DNA from: Anaeramoeba flamelloides
Taxonomy: Eukaryota; Metamonada; Anaeramoebidae
Assembly (NCBI GenBank): GCA_027625915.1
Contig: JANTQA010000042.1
Coordinates: forward strand, 6,708,001-6,772,000
Reading direction: 5' to 3'
Length of the DNA stretch: 64,000 bases
Position 1 is the stretch's first letter. Each line of letters opens with the position of its first letter. This document shows positions 22,101 to 33,887 of this stretch, piece by piece. The translations under genes and the position numbers were made by a program. The notes under the pieces were generated by a model. It worked only from the letters and a program-made list of their open reading frames with translations. It was not told the DNA's origin and ran no database searches.

Positions 22101-25100
22101 TCCATTCACCCTCGATTCATTTTATAAAACTGAAGGACAAAATTGATCTCCGCTAGATTAAAAGTATACCGAAGAAAATATAAATTGATAGAAAAATTAG
22201 ATTTCTTAAATTTAAAAAAATTAAAAATAATACTAAATTTTCGAAAATTGGAAAATGAAAATATTAATTGGTACACTAAGGGATTAAAATTATTAGATTT
22301 AGAATTAAAAGTTTTTTTGATTAACCGAATTGGAAAATTCACCTAGTTGGAAAGTTCAACAATATCTAAAATTATAAAACAACAAAATTGCAATTTCAAA
22401 CAACAAAAATATTTAAACTGAAAGCTTCAAAAACAATTTAAAATTTCAAAATTTTACTAATTGTTTAAATAGGTACTCTTATGTAACAAGTAAAATAAAA
22501 ATAAAAATTGTGATTTATGTAAAGAAAAGTTAAATATTGATATCATTGAAGATTTCGATCATTTTTTATGGGACTGTCCGGCCTGTAAAATAAATCGAAA
22601 AATCTGGATATCTGAATTTTTGAAAAAATAAAAAAAATTAATAATATCAGAGATATTATTAATAAAAAAAAATTCATCATATATATTATCATTAGTAAGT
22701 GATAATAAAATTTGTGATTTCTTTAACAAAATTTCTAAAAAAAAGTTTAGAAATTAGGGCACACAGGAGAAAAGCAATTTTCTCTCTTCAAAAATAAAAA
22801 AAAAAAAAAGGAAGTATCATTTTTAAAGGGACAATACAAAGTAAAGTACTCCCAAGAAAAATTCTTATATTTAAAAAGATAAACATTTACACCTTAGCCT
22901 GACATCTCAACAATACCCATTATTCGCTTTATAATTAACAGCAAAGCATTGTAGTATTTAATTTTTTTTTTTTAAAGATTTCGAATCTTTGTTTATCCTT
23001 TTCAGTTTGGTTTGTTTCCCATTCTTAATTTTTTTTTTTTGGTGGTTGTTGATTAATGAATGGTTTTGTGAAAATGTTTTATTCAAAAAAAATAATTTCC
23101 TTCGAAATGTCCACAATGTTGAAGTTACATTTTTTTATTTCAATTGTTTCTAACAGCCCTTTGACTTTTAAATCAAAGAGTTAAAATTTTCAAAAATTTC
23201 GCCATACATTTTTCCCCTTTTTGGGGAATGTTAATAGAAAAAGTAAATTGTATTTTTCTTTTCCAATTTGTAAAAGGATAGAGAATGTAAAAAATCGAAT
23301 ATTGATAAATACCCCTTTAGTTCATTCAAATTTGTTTTTAAAACTCAAAAGAGAGAAAATAATTGAAAAAGTGTGTCAATTATCCTGAATGTAAATTTTG
23401 CGATAAAAAACACCACCGACTTTTCAAAAATCAAATTAAATCCTTTCATATTTTCAAAAACTTTAGAAGGTCATTCAAACTACAAAACTTTTCCTAACTC
23501 ATTTTTATATTTAGAAATATTGTTAAGTTTCTCATTTTTTTAAAAAATTATAATTATGAAATTTCTCAATTTTTACTATAAAATTTTAGAAAATCACAGA
23601 AATCACAGAAATCAATTTTGAATGTTTGGAAATTTAAAACTTTTAACAAACTCAAGAAAGGGTTCAAACTCTTGATAAATTAATTTAATTTTCAATTTAA
23701 AGCTAAATCCTGAAAAATAATTTCCTCAAAAAACAAAAGTACGTCAATTGTCTAAAACTACAGATATTATATGGCAAAATAAAATTGATATAACATAAAT
23801 CTTAAAATACGGATTTAATATTGAAAAAATTAAATTGCAATTATTAATCATTTATAAAGTTCTAAATCATTAAAATAAAAGTCAGTATCCTTTCTCTTAA
23901 ATTACAAGATCGGTTATGTATTTTAAAATCAATTTTCAAATTATGATTGTTAATAATTTGATTTTTTATGGTTTTTTTTTTTTCTTCAAATTAAAAGATA
24001 TATTCATTGTTTTTTTCCCTTCTCTGTCTTTCTTAAAAATTAAATCTCATCAAATATAATTCACAAAAAAAAAATTTTGAAAAATTATTTTTTAAATTTT
24101 GAGTAAAAATAATTTTGAAATTTTTATGTTTTTGGAAAAAAAGATTATTTGTTAATTCATTTTTAAAATAAAAATAATGTTTTATCAAACGAAATTTTGA
24201 GTATTATTCAATCAATTTTTTTCAAATATTCTTCATAGTTTGGTTCAAAAAATTTTTTTTCATTTAAATGTAGATTACAAACCTATTCTCAAAAAAAAAT
24301 TAAAAAAAAAAAAAATAAGGCTCAAGATCAATTATCTATTAATGGAGATAAATGTTTTTTTTGATAGATGAAGTTTTTCGTTATGTTTATGTATATATAT
24401 TAAAAACATCAGATCAGACAAATAAGCTTAATTTCAAAAATAGGGGCAGATTTTTCATCAGAAAAAAAATTAGTTTAATTGTTTTTTTAATTGAATTTTA
24501 ATGTATTTTACTACATTTTTTAGAGACAATAGTCAATATAGATTAATAAATAAAAATATAGTGTAATCATTGTATTTTTTTTAAAAGACAAATGAAAAAA
24601 GAAAAAAATAATAATAAAAAAGTTTGCACCTAATTTTGAAATTTGGCTTATATTAATAATACATTTTTTTTTGAAAAAAAGTGTTTTTAAATTTCAAAAG
24701 CACTTAAAACTAAATTTTAAGTACTTTATTAAACAATTTTATTATCTTTATTTCTTCAATTTAAAAAAATTAGCATTTATCTGATTAATTGTTTTTTTTT
24801 TTTTTTTTTTTTTTCCTTCAATTATTTCAAATAAAATTTATCGAATATTTTTGTTTTGTTGATTATAGTTTTGAAATAAGGAATTTTTTTTTCAAAAGTA
24901 AATTTTAAATAAAATGTAAGTAAAAAAAGAAAAAGAAAAATGAAAAGATAATAGATCAAAAAAGAAATAAAACAGGTAAAAAAAAAAAGAAAGCTAAAAA
25001 AGGAATAAATCAAAAGATAAAAACTTACTTGTAAAACCTTAGCAATTAAAGTTAAATTTCTTCTTGAATTTGGCGAAAGTTTCCCTTCAACAATATGATA

Positions 25101-28100
25101 GGCAGTTGGAACAACAACTGCTGGATTAAGGAATCTTAAAATGAAAAATCCACCAATCAGTGCTGCATAATCATATAAAGTGGCGTTAGGAAAAAATTCA
25201 AATGTCAAATCTTTTAATTTGTTTACAAATTAATCGGATTCCATAGGGAACTTGTTCAATTTTTTCGATTATCAAATTTAATAATTGATCAAAAATTTTT
25301 TTTAAATTTTCAATTCTTGGTTTTAGGATCTCTTGAACTTTCTCATCTTGGTTTGCTTCTTCTTCTGTTACTCTTCTTTTTTGTTCAGATGTTTCTCCTG
25401 ATTCACTTTCCTGTAGATTGATCATATGTTCATAAATTCTTACAGGATTAATTTCTAAACTGATTTTTTCATCATTTGCAAGTTTAGTTAATGGCTCGGA
25501 TAAGACATTTTTCAAATACAATTGCCCTGGCCCTCTTCTTGTATATGTAAATAATAATTTTGTAATTGTTGTGTTTGCTCGTAGAAGTGTATTAACATGT
25601 GTACAATTTTTAAATTCAATATGTAATGCCGACTAGAAAAAGATTAAATAATTATTTTAAAAAATTTTATTAACAAATCGAAAGAATTTAGAAATCTTAA
25701 ATTAAGAATATTATTGTTAAAAATTCATTTTGTTTATTGTTATTTTCAGTTTTTCTTAATTAAAATAATTTTATGAAAAACTCAATTATTTTCTTTTTTT
25801 TTAGATATATTTCATGAATTTTGTAAAAAAATAAATTATCATGTGATTTAAAAATATATTGAAAAAAAAATTTTTTCAAGCAATTTTAAACCTACAAAAA
25901 TTTATTATTATTTCAAAGGCTGGATTATTTTTTTTTTTTTTTTCTTTTTCATTACATTTTTAAATTTATTTATATTATTAAATTAATTGGTTTTAACTTT
26001 TGAAACATATTGTTTTGTTATTTTTTTTTTGGGATTTTTGAATTAAATTTATTTTCATTTTGATTTCATTTTTAATAGTTTAAATAAAAATTTGTTCTTC
26101 AAATTTAGTTAAATCTTTCATGAGTGAATTTTAATATTAATTCTATAATTTAATTTTTTACTATTATTTTTCAATGAAGAAAATGAAATATTTTTTATTT
26201 CAATTTTCATTAATCCTATTTTTTGAGCAATGAGAAGCAGAAAAAAGAAAAAGAAAAAAAATATTCACGAATTCATGAAAAACAAAAATAGTTTCGCATT
26301 AATTAGAATCTTCCTTTTGTAATGTTGATATAAAACTAAATTTTTTAAAATTAGAATTTCACAGTATTAGAAAAATAATTAAAATAAATTGATCAAATTT
26401 GCTTTCAGAAAATATACTAGTAGTATCATATCATAATTTTTTTTTTATTTTTTTTCATTTCATTTAGGTTGATTTTGAAAAATATTTTTTTTTTTTCTTG
26501 ACTATTTTTACTTTTTGTTCATTAAATTCGATTTTTGAATAGGGGTTATCTTTTATTAAAAATAAAAAAAACATATTTTTGTGAATATTATTCAAAAATA
26601 TTTTTAAATTAATTATAAAAAAAAATAAAAAAATAAATATGAAAAAATTAAATCTATTAATGATAAAACCCATAAGAAAGAAACTATTTTTTTAAAACTA
26701 TTTTTAAAATACAGCTTTTAGCAAAAGTTTTGAATTAAAACGTTCTTTTCAATTGTATCTAACAACGAAGATTGATTTAGAAATTGAATTAGAAAGAATT
26801 TTCAAACACAAAAGTTTTTCCCATTCACGAGATTTATTTGTTTTTAATTGTTATTTTTAATTGTTATTTTTAATCGATTTTTATAATCTGTGTGATTTTC
26901 TTATATTATTAATTTTTTTTACCCAGTAGATTGAATTCAACAATTAAGATTGTATTGTATCTTCGGATGTTTGTGCATTAATCAACTTGTGTTCATATTC
27001 ATGTTCAAGTTTCTGGTTTATTTTCCTTTTTTCTTTTTGTGTGGTTGAGTGTTTGTTTTTAATAATTCTTTTCGTTTTTCAAATATTCAACCAAAAAAAA
27101 AAAAAAAAAGTAAACAATCTTATCTCATTATAACAAGATTTAAGAATGTAGTTTGTTTTATTAAAATGATTTGTATAAACTATTTTCTAAAAAGTAGGAA
27201 AAGTTTATTTTGTAATATTTTTATTAAACTTAATTTCAATTAAATTATTTAAATATCCAAAAATTTCATGAGTAATTAATTGGTTGTTCATACTTATTCA
27301 ATTTGTTTAATGGGAAGGCACTCCGTAAATTAATGATATGAATGTTTCTGCTCTCAATTTTAAATGATATTTTTTAGGTATAAAAATTGGTAAGTTGTGT
27401 TTTTTTCTCTTTTTGATCCGAAAAAATCACATTTTCTGAAAAGAGGTTTAATCTTGATAAAATTTCTCATTGGAAAAGAATAGCTTATAACCATATTTTA
27501 TTATTTAAAAAAATTCGTTTGTATCCTTATCATATTGACGGTTTTTTATTGAATTTGGCCAGTACCTTTTTTTATTTAAAAAAAAGTTTAAATTTTTTTT
27601 TCATTTTTTGGAAATATTTTGATGTGTAATATATTTTTAAATATACACCAAGAAGCACTAATTACTGATTTATTCAGTGTTAATATTTCTCTTAATTTTA
27701 TATTACAAATTTACAAATAGAACGCCTTTAAAAGAGGATTTTCTATGCAATATAGAAAAAATGCTCCACTTTTTTGAAATATTTTTTTTATAAATTTAAA
27801 AAAGGGATACTTAAGTTTTTGAAAAAGTATTAAAAATAGTCTATTTAAGTTTACTAATTGTTTTTAGAGATCCTTTTGTAAACTTTTTTGTCAAACTTTA
27901 ATAAAATGACTATCTAAACTATTTTCCAGTCAAATGGCCCGAGTTGTAGTATATGAATTGAATGTGTTTAAAGGGTTTGAACAGATAATAGAAGAAAAAA
28001 ATATACATTGGAAATTTCTGAAATTGAAATCATTTTTTCACATTTTTGCTTTTTTCAATCTTTTTTTTCCATATTTTTTGAAAACTTAATTGTTTTTGCA

Positions 28101-30835
28101 AAATTTTTTTTTTATTACAAGATCTATCTAGTCACTAAGTAAAAACTTGTTATTCTAATGTTATAGAAATAGTGAGAATGATTGTAGAAAAAACATATTA
28201 ATTTCTATTGTATTTTTCTTTGAATCTTTTATCGGAGATCAAAATGAACATTGTTGTTTTTTTTCAAAGGGTGACTAAGAATTTGAGTTTTTCATTTTTT
28301 AAGAAAGTATTCTGGATTGATTAGATTTATTTAGTACATATATCAACTGTTCTTTGATGTGTATTATTCAGTTTATTTCTTGTTTATTTTTTAAAGGGTC
28401 AATTATAAAAAATAAATAATATTTGAAAAAAATGTTTGGTACCTTTGACAGAAACAAAGTTTATAAATTTTAAAAATGATTTCTTATCTAAAATATTTTT
28501 TACAAATAATTTATATTAAATTGATGGAAGTTATAAATAATCTGTATTTTACAGATACGATTAGAATTCAATTTAATAATATAAATTCTTGTTATTTTTA
28601 TTTTAACAAATTTGGGATTTTCATTTATTGATTTTTTTCTTTTTCATTTAGAAGAAAAAAAAAAGGTTTTTTGGTTGAGATTTATTAAGAAAGAACAAAT
28701 TTTTGAAGAATTTTTTTTCTTCTTGTTATTTTATTGTACTTGTTTTATTCGAATAAAGAAGCAGTGTTTCGTATTTTATGTATTTTATTTATGAATTTGA
28801 AAAGTAACTTTAGATTTTTTATGTTCTATTGTTTCTTTCAATTTTTCATTGAGGGATCTTAGAATTCAAAAAAATAAATTCTGAAAGAATAATAAAAAAA
28901 AAAAAAAGTTAGTTTTGTTGAAGGTATTGGTATTTAACATGAAGTATAAATTAAAGTACGTTATTATTGAATGTAAATTAGATTAGTTGGATATGGTTGA
29001 AATGTCTCTAAAATTCGATTAGTAAAATAGAACTAAAAGTTGATCCTCATCAATTAAAAATGATACTTGTATTAGTAAAAAAACCCAAAGAATTTTTGAA
29101 AAAAATCTGAATTTCGAGAAAAATTTATAAGTTGAATTATCAATATTCAGACTTCAAAGTTGCAAAATATCTTTTTTAGGTTTATGGCGAAATGTAGATT
29201 AGTTACTAAAAAAGTCGATTTTTTTAAAAAAAATTAAATAATTAACCAATAGATTATTATGACAAATTATTTCGACATATTGTAAATATATTGATGCAGA
29301 AAGTAGCTTTATTAAAAAGGAACTAAAAATAATCATTCTTTGAGTTTTTTATGTTGATGATTATTAAGTTAATCTTTGAAATAAAAAAATTATAAAAATA
29401 GTTATTTTTGGAAGTTCTTAATTTTTATTTTTAAAGACTCAAATTCTATTATTGTGGTTTTTTATTTTTAGATTTGGAAAAGTCATTTAAATTTTTTTTT
29501 CAAAATGGAAATTTTATAATTGTGTTTTTGAGTAAAAAATCGAATAATGTATTGGACAACAAGATTTATAATAGATTTTTTGAGTCACAGAAACCATGTG
29601 AACCATGTAGCACTGGATATCGTTTACTTTAATTACCACAATTAAATTATAGATAAATCTATAATGATGCTAATCACTTAAATTTATTAGATCCAAGAAA
29701 TTGAAATGAAAAAAAATTTTATGTCTTGAAAAGGGCAACAATTCTTTGTTTTCAAAATAATAATTAATTCCACCAAATACTTAAAAAGAAAAAGATTCTT
29801 AAAAAAAAATTTCTACTTTTTCTTGAAATTCGAAAAGAATAAAAAGAAAAAAATAAATAAATAGAAAAAATAAATTACCTTAAATAAAGAAAATAATAGC
29901 TTTTCTTCTCTTTGGTCATAATGGTTTCCATAAATAGTAAACATAACAATTTGAAGTAATTTTTCACATTCTAAGGGTGTTAAGAATGGTGTACAAAGTG
30001 AAATATATTTTGGCTCATGATAAATTAGATACAACAATTTGGAATATTTCTTTATTATTAAATTTTTTTTTTTATTTCAACAGATGGTTTATTTGGTTGG
30101 GAGAAAATGAAAAAAAATAAAAGTTAACAAGAAGATCGAAGAATTAACAAAACGAAAAAAAAAAAGAAAAAATAATTTAAAAAAAAGTGGTAAAATTTGA
30201 AGAAAAGAAAAACAAAAAAAAAAGAAAAACAAAGTAAAAAAATTTTTTGTTTTAAAAAATAATTACATCTCTAACTCTTTCATCTTTAATACTAACAACT
30301 CTAATTTGTGTGTTTGTTGCGGCTTGTTCAAATTGTTGGACTTCATCTAAAGAAATCCTATTTTTAATTAAAAGTGCAATTTTTTGATCGAATGTTTTAA
30401 TATTTTTTTCGAGCTCAAAATTTCTTTTAGATTGAGAAGAGATCTTATTTTTCAATTTTTTTTAAATATTCTTCGTCTTCTTTGTAGTCTTTTCCAAATT
30501 GTTTAAGTTTTTTCTTTTTTTTTTCTTTTTTTTTCATAAAAAAAAAGTGAAAAAGAGTAAAGGTTGTTGCAAGGACAATTAATTAATAGTAAGGAAAAAA
30601 AATTCGAAAAGAAAAAAAGGGAAAATTGTTTGTGAGTATTTAAAGGAGATCTTATCATTATCTGTAAGGTCAGTTGTGGGAAATTTTTACTTAATTTGTC
30701 TTTTGAGTTACTTTTATCGAGTGGCTTTTTCATTGAAACCACCTTTGAAATTTTTTTGTGTTCTCCAATTGTAGTTGGTGCCTTGAATTCAATATTGTCA
30801 TCAGAATCACTTGAGCTTTCTTGGTCTTGTGACAT
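19183..30835 (-). CDS. IQGAP-related RasGAP protein, six exons
   Basis: The protein resembles the short IQGAP-like proteins without calponin-homology or IQ parts (Dictyostelium DGAP1/GAPA type). These act at the actin cortex with Rho-family GTPases. Exons on the minus strand: 30835 to about 30690; about 30515-30267; 30049-29879; 25632-25029; 20452-19535; 19402-19183. Junctions from exon 2 onward follow GT-AG and match IQGAP1 segment by segment. Exon 2 has IALLIKNRISL, exon 3 FTIYGNHYDQREE ending LFK, exon 4 SALHIEFK, RRGPGQ, PYGIRLICK and the RasGAP motif FILRFLNPAVVVP. Exon 5 has KEAYM, FLDKLCDVP and the coiled RasGAP-C region. Exon 6 has LNVNLLIHLL, then TAA. Two introns are 4.2 and 4.6 kb. 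Three places need one base fewer: 30456-30463, 25212-25215 and 20417-20423. It may be a pseudogene, mis-assembled, or decoded by slippage. The exon 1 donor is uncertain. Confidence 0.88.
21150..22812 (+). mobile_element. LINE copy B, longest reverse-transcriptase remnant
   Basis: From 5' to 3': a pre-RT block (21150-21340, containing YWKEEL) shared with two antisense fragments near 6.1 and 8.6 kb; RT catalytic motif YADDLILIM in the frame at 21624-21812; thumb region LSQLYYGLEIFDLKQND (21854-22156); and a C-terminal zinc-knuckle, C-x2-C (CDLC, about 22510) then HFLWDCPAC. The 3' terminus has a small hairpin (GAGAAAAGCAATTTTCTC) followed by TTCAAAAATAAA and an A tail to about 22812. Frame breaks and stops make it inactive. 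It sits antisense in a RasGAP intron. Endonuclease sequence was not recognised. Confidence 0.88.
24421..24651 (-). mobile_element. 230-bp MITE, copy 1
   Basis: The terminal inverted repeats read AAGCTTAATTTCAAAAATAG at the left and, reversed from the right, AAGCCAAATTTCAAAATTAG. Its reverse complement aligns end to end with 53220-53455, sharing CATTTGTCTTTT, AATACAATGATTACAC, TTTTTATTTATTAATCTAT and CAATTAAACTAATTTTTTT. It is non-coding, within a RasGAP intron. Confidence 0.88.
25633..29878 (-). other. 4.2-kb intron of the RasGAP gene
   Basis: Exon 3 ends LFSLFK with donor GTAATT, and exon 4 begins SALHIEF after TTTTCTAG. The joined LFK-SAL matches IQGAP1 LFKTAL, which fixes the intron. The sequence is AT-rich with many homopolymers. 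A stretch near 27990-28230 weakly resembles the mariner-like interior at 17520-17650. No other gene is seen inside. Confidence 0.8.
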
Positions 30836-31272
30836 TAATTCTTTAAGAAATAAAAAGAAAAAAACAAAAAATGATTCTTAATTTTTTTTTATTCTACCAA
30901 AAAACTCAATAATATAATTCACTTTTAACTTTGTGGAGAATATTTAAAGGTAAGTTAATTATGAAAATTAAAAATAAATAAACTTTTAGGTTAAATTTTA
31001 AATCAAAAATCACATTATCCAAATTCTCTTATTAGGCAAAGAAATTGAGAAAAAATTTTACTTATTTTTTTGAATTTTCGAGACAAATTAGTTTTCAAAG
31101 AAGTTGATTGTAATTTCTGATCTTCTACTCAACAATAGGGCAATGGAAATAATATTCAAAATTTAACATAAGATTAGACAAATAGAGTCTTTATTTATTC
31201 AAATATACTGATAAATTCAAATAGGTGTCTTAAAATTTTTACTTCATATTCCCATTTACAAATTGTTTCCCT

Positions 31273-31450
31273 TAGATTTGAATAAAGCATTTTATTGCTT
31301 TAAATCTTAAGTAACTTTGTAAAATTAGTTGACCTTCATAATATTCCTACCTAAAGAACTGTTTGAAAAGTTGATTTAGATTTATAAAAATGGAAATTGA
31401 ATAAAAAGTTTATTATTTGTGTTTGAATTTCTCAGTATTTACTTAAAACT
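31273..31450 (+). repeat. Dispersed repeat, partner at 55920-56095
   Basis: Both copies begin TTTGAATAAAGCATTTTAT and share a GTAAAATT block, GATTTATAAAAATGGAAATTG and a TTTATTATTTG/TTTATTAGAATTTATCAG-like end. Divergence is substantial. The origin is uncertain and no motif is intact. Confidence 0.7.
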
Positions 31451-31574
31451 CATTTAAAAATCCATTTTACACAACTAGTCTTCATTTCTAATTATTCAAA
31501 ATCCAAATAAGGACAAAAATCATTTTTGTTTTGTTAATTCCGACAGTTTGTTAAATAATCCATGTTGACAATAT

Positions 31575-31820
31575 AATCTGTGTTGAAAAGTTTAATCTGT
31601 ATTTCAAAATAAAAAGTGTGTTTTTTATTGTTATAAAAAACCTATAACCCTTAATCGATCAAAGAAACCAACAATAAACCCCAAATAAATATGGTTTTGG
31701 TTTCTTAAAGTTCTATTATTAAAAATAAAAATTAGAAAAATGAAGGATCAAATTGGAAAATTTTTCTCCAAAATAGATCTAATTTCGGAGATAGTTTCTG
31801 TTCATCAATAAAGGTCTTAT
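31575..31820 (+). repeat. Dispersed repeat, partner at 5060-5290
   Basis: Matches the copy next to the MITE at 4593-5045. Here no MITE is attached, so this copy may show the original left flank. Confidence 0.7.
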
Positions 31821-32241
31821 ATTTCTTAAAAATAGAGAAAATTTTGAAAATTATTATCTTCAAAAAAAGTACAAAATTTCAAAAAAACTGAGATAAATTA
31901 TGAAAAAATTTGAAATTATTCCTTTTTTCAAAAAACATCAAGGATTTTATCTTCAAAACGATCTGGTCTTTTGTGTAGAGAAAAAAGAAATGAAGTAATG
32001 AAGGACAATCGTGTCATGTACTTTAAAAAAATGACGAATAAATTTAATTTTTTTCAATTTATATATCTTTTGTGTATTATATTAATTAATTAATTCAATA
32101 AGTAATTGTGAAATATTTTGATTATATTAAAATTCAAAAATATATTTTTATTTATTATATAATTTCTTTAATATTAGAGAAGAGTTATAATAATATTATC
32201 AATATTATAAACAAGAATATCTTTATTTATTATTTTATTTT
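31821..32241. other. Intergenic, 3' of the PABPN1-like gene
   Basis: AT-rich sequence with ATTAATTAATTAATT near 32080-32095. Nothing else is recognised. Confidence 0.5.
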
Positions 32242-33840
32242 TTAATTTTCGTTTACCTTTTGAGGATCCGGAAAATTATATTTATTCCCCCCTCGACCTC
32301 GACCCCGGCCTCTGCCACCTCCGCGACCTCCTAGGCCTCTTCCACCACCACCTCTTCCCCTTCCCCTTCCCCTATTAGATTGATAATCATAATTTCTATT
32401 TCCTTCATAATTTTGCCCTCTTCCTCTACCCCTTCCTCTACCCCATCCTCTTCCTCGTCCTCTATTATAAGAATAATATGTTCTACTAGTTTGTCGATTA
32501 AACCTCGGTAAATTTGTTCTTTTATTTCTGATCACTACTTCTCTTCCATTAAGTTTTTTTCGATTTAATTCAAATGCCTTTTCCACTGATAGTTTATCTT
32601 CGAATTCAACATAACCAAATCCTTTGTGCTGTCTATAAATTATTTTATTTTGATAAATTTTATTTCGAATATACAACAAAGAGAAATAAAAATTGAAAGA
32701 GCAAAATGTTTTGAGGAAATGTTTAACATGTAGGATAAATTTAATCTTTTGTTCACTCTTTTATGTCATTAGCTGGTGTGTGTGTTTAATTCAGCACTAA
32801 AGAGGATAAATTTCAGAATTTTTTTAAATTTATTTTATTTCAATTTTATCATATTTGTTAGACATTTTTTTGATTGATTTTAATTGGTTTATCACATAGA
32901 TACAAGGTGGAAAAGGGATATAACATCCACACACATATCACAATGAGATATAATTTTTCTTTTATGAGGATAATGTACTAATAAAAAAGAAAATTTTGAT
33001 TTGAGATTCCATAATCACTGATAGAGTTTTTTTTTCTGGTGACGATTTGTTGTTGTTTAATTTTATGATCACCCACCTTTTTCAAAAAAGCAAAGAAGAA
33101 AACTCTTGAAAAAAACTGTTTTTCGTGCTTAAAAAAATCTTTGTTTCTGTTTTGAAAAAGAAAGAAAGTTTTTACTATTTTGAAAAAAGTAAAATTTCTT
33201 TTTAGAGAAGAAGAAGAAGAAGACTGCAATATTTCTTTTGTCATTTTCTTTTCTTGGAGTGTGTTTATACGACGGGAAACTTTGTTTTGTTATTACAAAT
33301 GGTAACCGTCTTCTTTGAAATTGGATTTTTTTGAATATTGAAAAAAAATAAAAAAGGATCGTAATTTTATGGTAACTAAAAGGCAATTCAGAAAGCAAAG
33401 AAAAAAAAACGAAACAAAAAAAAACAGAAAATAAAGAACGTGGTTTGAAAGGAAATAACTTACCCAGTAAGGTTAGTTGGTATTCTAACTTTTTTTACTT
33501 TTCCAATCGAAGAAAAAAATTCTTTGAGCTCCTCTTCAGAGACTTTATACTCAAGATTGCCAACATAAATGCTCCTAAGATTTTCTTCGCGTATCACAGC
33601 ACCACGATCTGTGTCATCAATGGGTATTTGTAAACCTAATTCTTCTTCAAGTAATAGGTTTTGATTATTCATGCCTAATAAATTGTTTTTGTTCTTTTGG
33701 TTTTCAACAGATTTGATCTTATTAAAGACTGTTAAAAACGGATCTTTTCCAAAAAGAAAGACCCTAATATCAGAGTCTTCCCCAGAAACAGTAGAGTGTC
33801 TATTGATTCCTTTTAAATATAACTCATTATAAACGTTCAT
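32242..33840 (-). CDS. PABPN1: PABPN1-like nuclear poly(A)-binding protein, RRM plus RGG tail
   Basis: PABPN1 binds growing poly(A) tails in the nucleus, stimulates poly(A) polymerase and sets tail length. Exon 1 is 33840-33464 and exon 2 is 32632-32242. The 831-bp intron has GTAAGT and TTATAG ends. The junction splits a Gly codon, giving NLTG-QHKGFGYVEF. The single RRM has RNP2 SIYVGNLEY and RNP1 KGFGYVEF. It is followed by RNKRTNLPRFNRQTSR, which matches the PABPN1-specific KRTNRPG segment after its RRM. The C terminus is a dense Arg-Gly tract (about 55 residues), more RGG-rich than in animals. The N-terminal part (about 95 residues) is acidic and lacks the polyalanine of mammals. A 141-bp perfect hairpin begins less than 100 bp upstream of the start. 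The specific family call rests on the RRM and its C-terminal extension. Confidence 0.88.
32633..33463 (-). other. Intron of the PABPN1-like gene
   Basis: 831 bp with donor GTAAGT and acceptor TTATAG on the minus strand. Small frames inside it (near 32978-33398) are Phe/Lys-rich and not convincing as genes. Confidence 0.8.
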
Positions 33841-33887
33841 TTGAAAAGAAGAATAAAAGAAAAAATGATTAACTTTGCATTTTATTA

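Larger units (their letters stand above)
20453..25028 (-). other. 4.6-kb intron of the RasGAP gene
   Basis: Donor GTAAGT follows ...AKVLQ at 25029, and the acceptor AG lies at 20453-20454. It contains a GA dinucleotide run near 20502-20517, LINE copy B (21150-22812) in the opposite orientation and the 230-bp MITE at 24421-24651. Otherwise it is AT-rich sequence with nothing recognised. Confidence 0.8.

Noticed and set aside
25211-25236. A 16-nt GT-AG intron in RasGAP exon 4
   Set aside because: Translating through gives a segment of exactly the IQGAP length (GIRLICKQIK to FFPN), so nothing should be removed.
27990-28230. Possible further mariner-like remnant
   Set aside because: Resembles 17520-17650 only in T-rich blocks; termini are absent.
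30456-30463. Euplotes-like +1 frameshifting at AAA-TAA in RasGAP exon 2
   Set aside because: It fits that site, but the KEAYM site and SPT5 place the shift in the homopolymer upstream, not at the stop codon. A common stop-codon mechanism is not supported.
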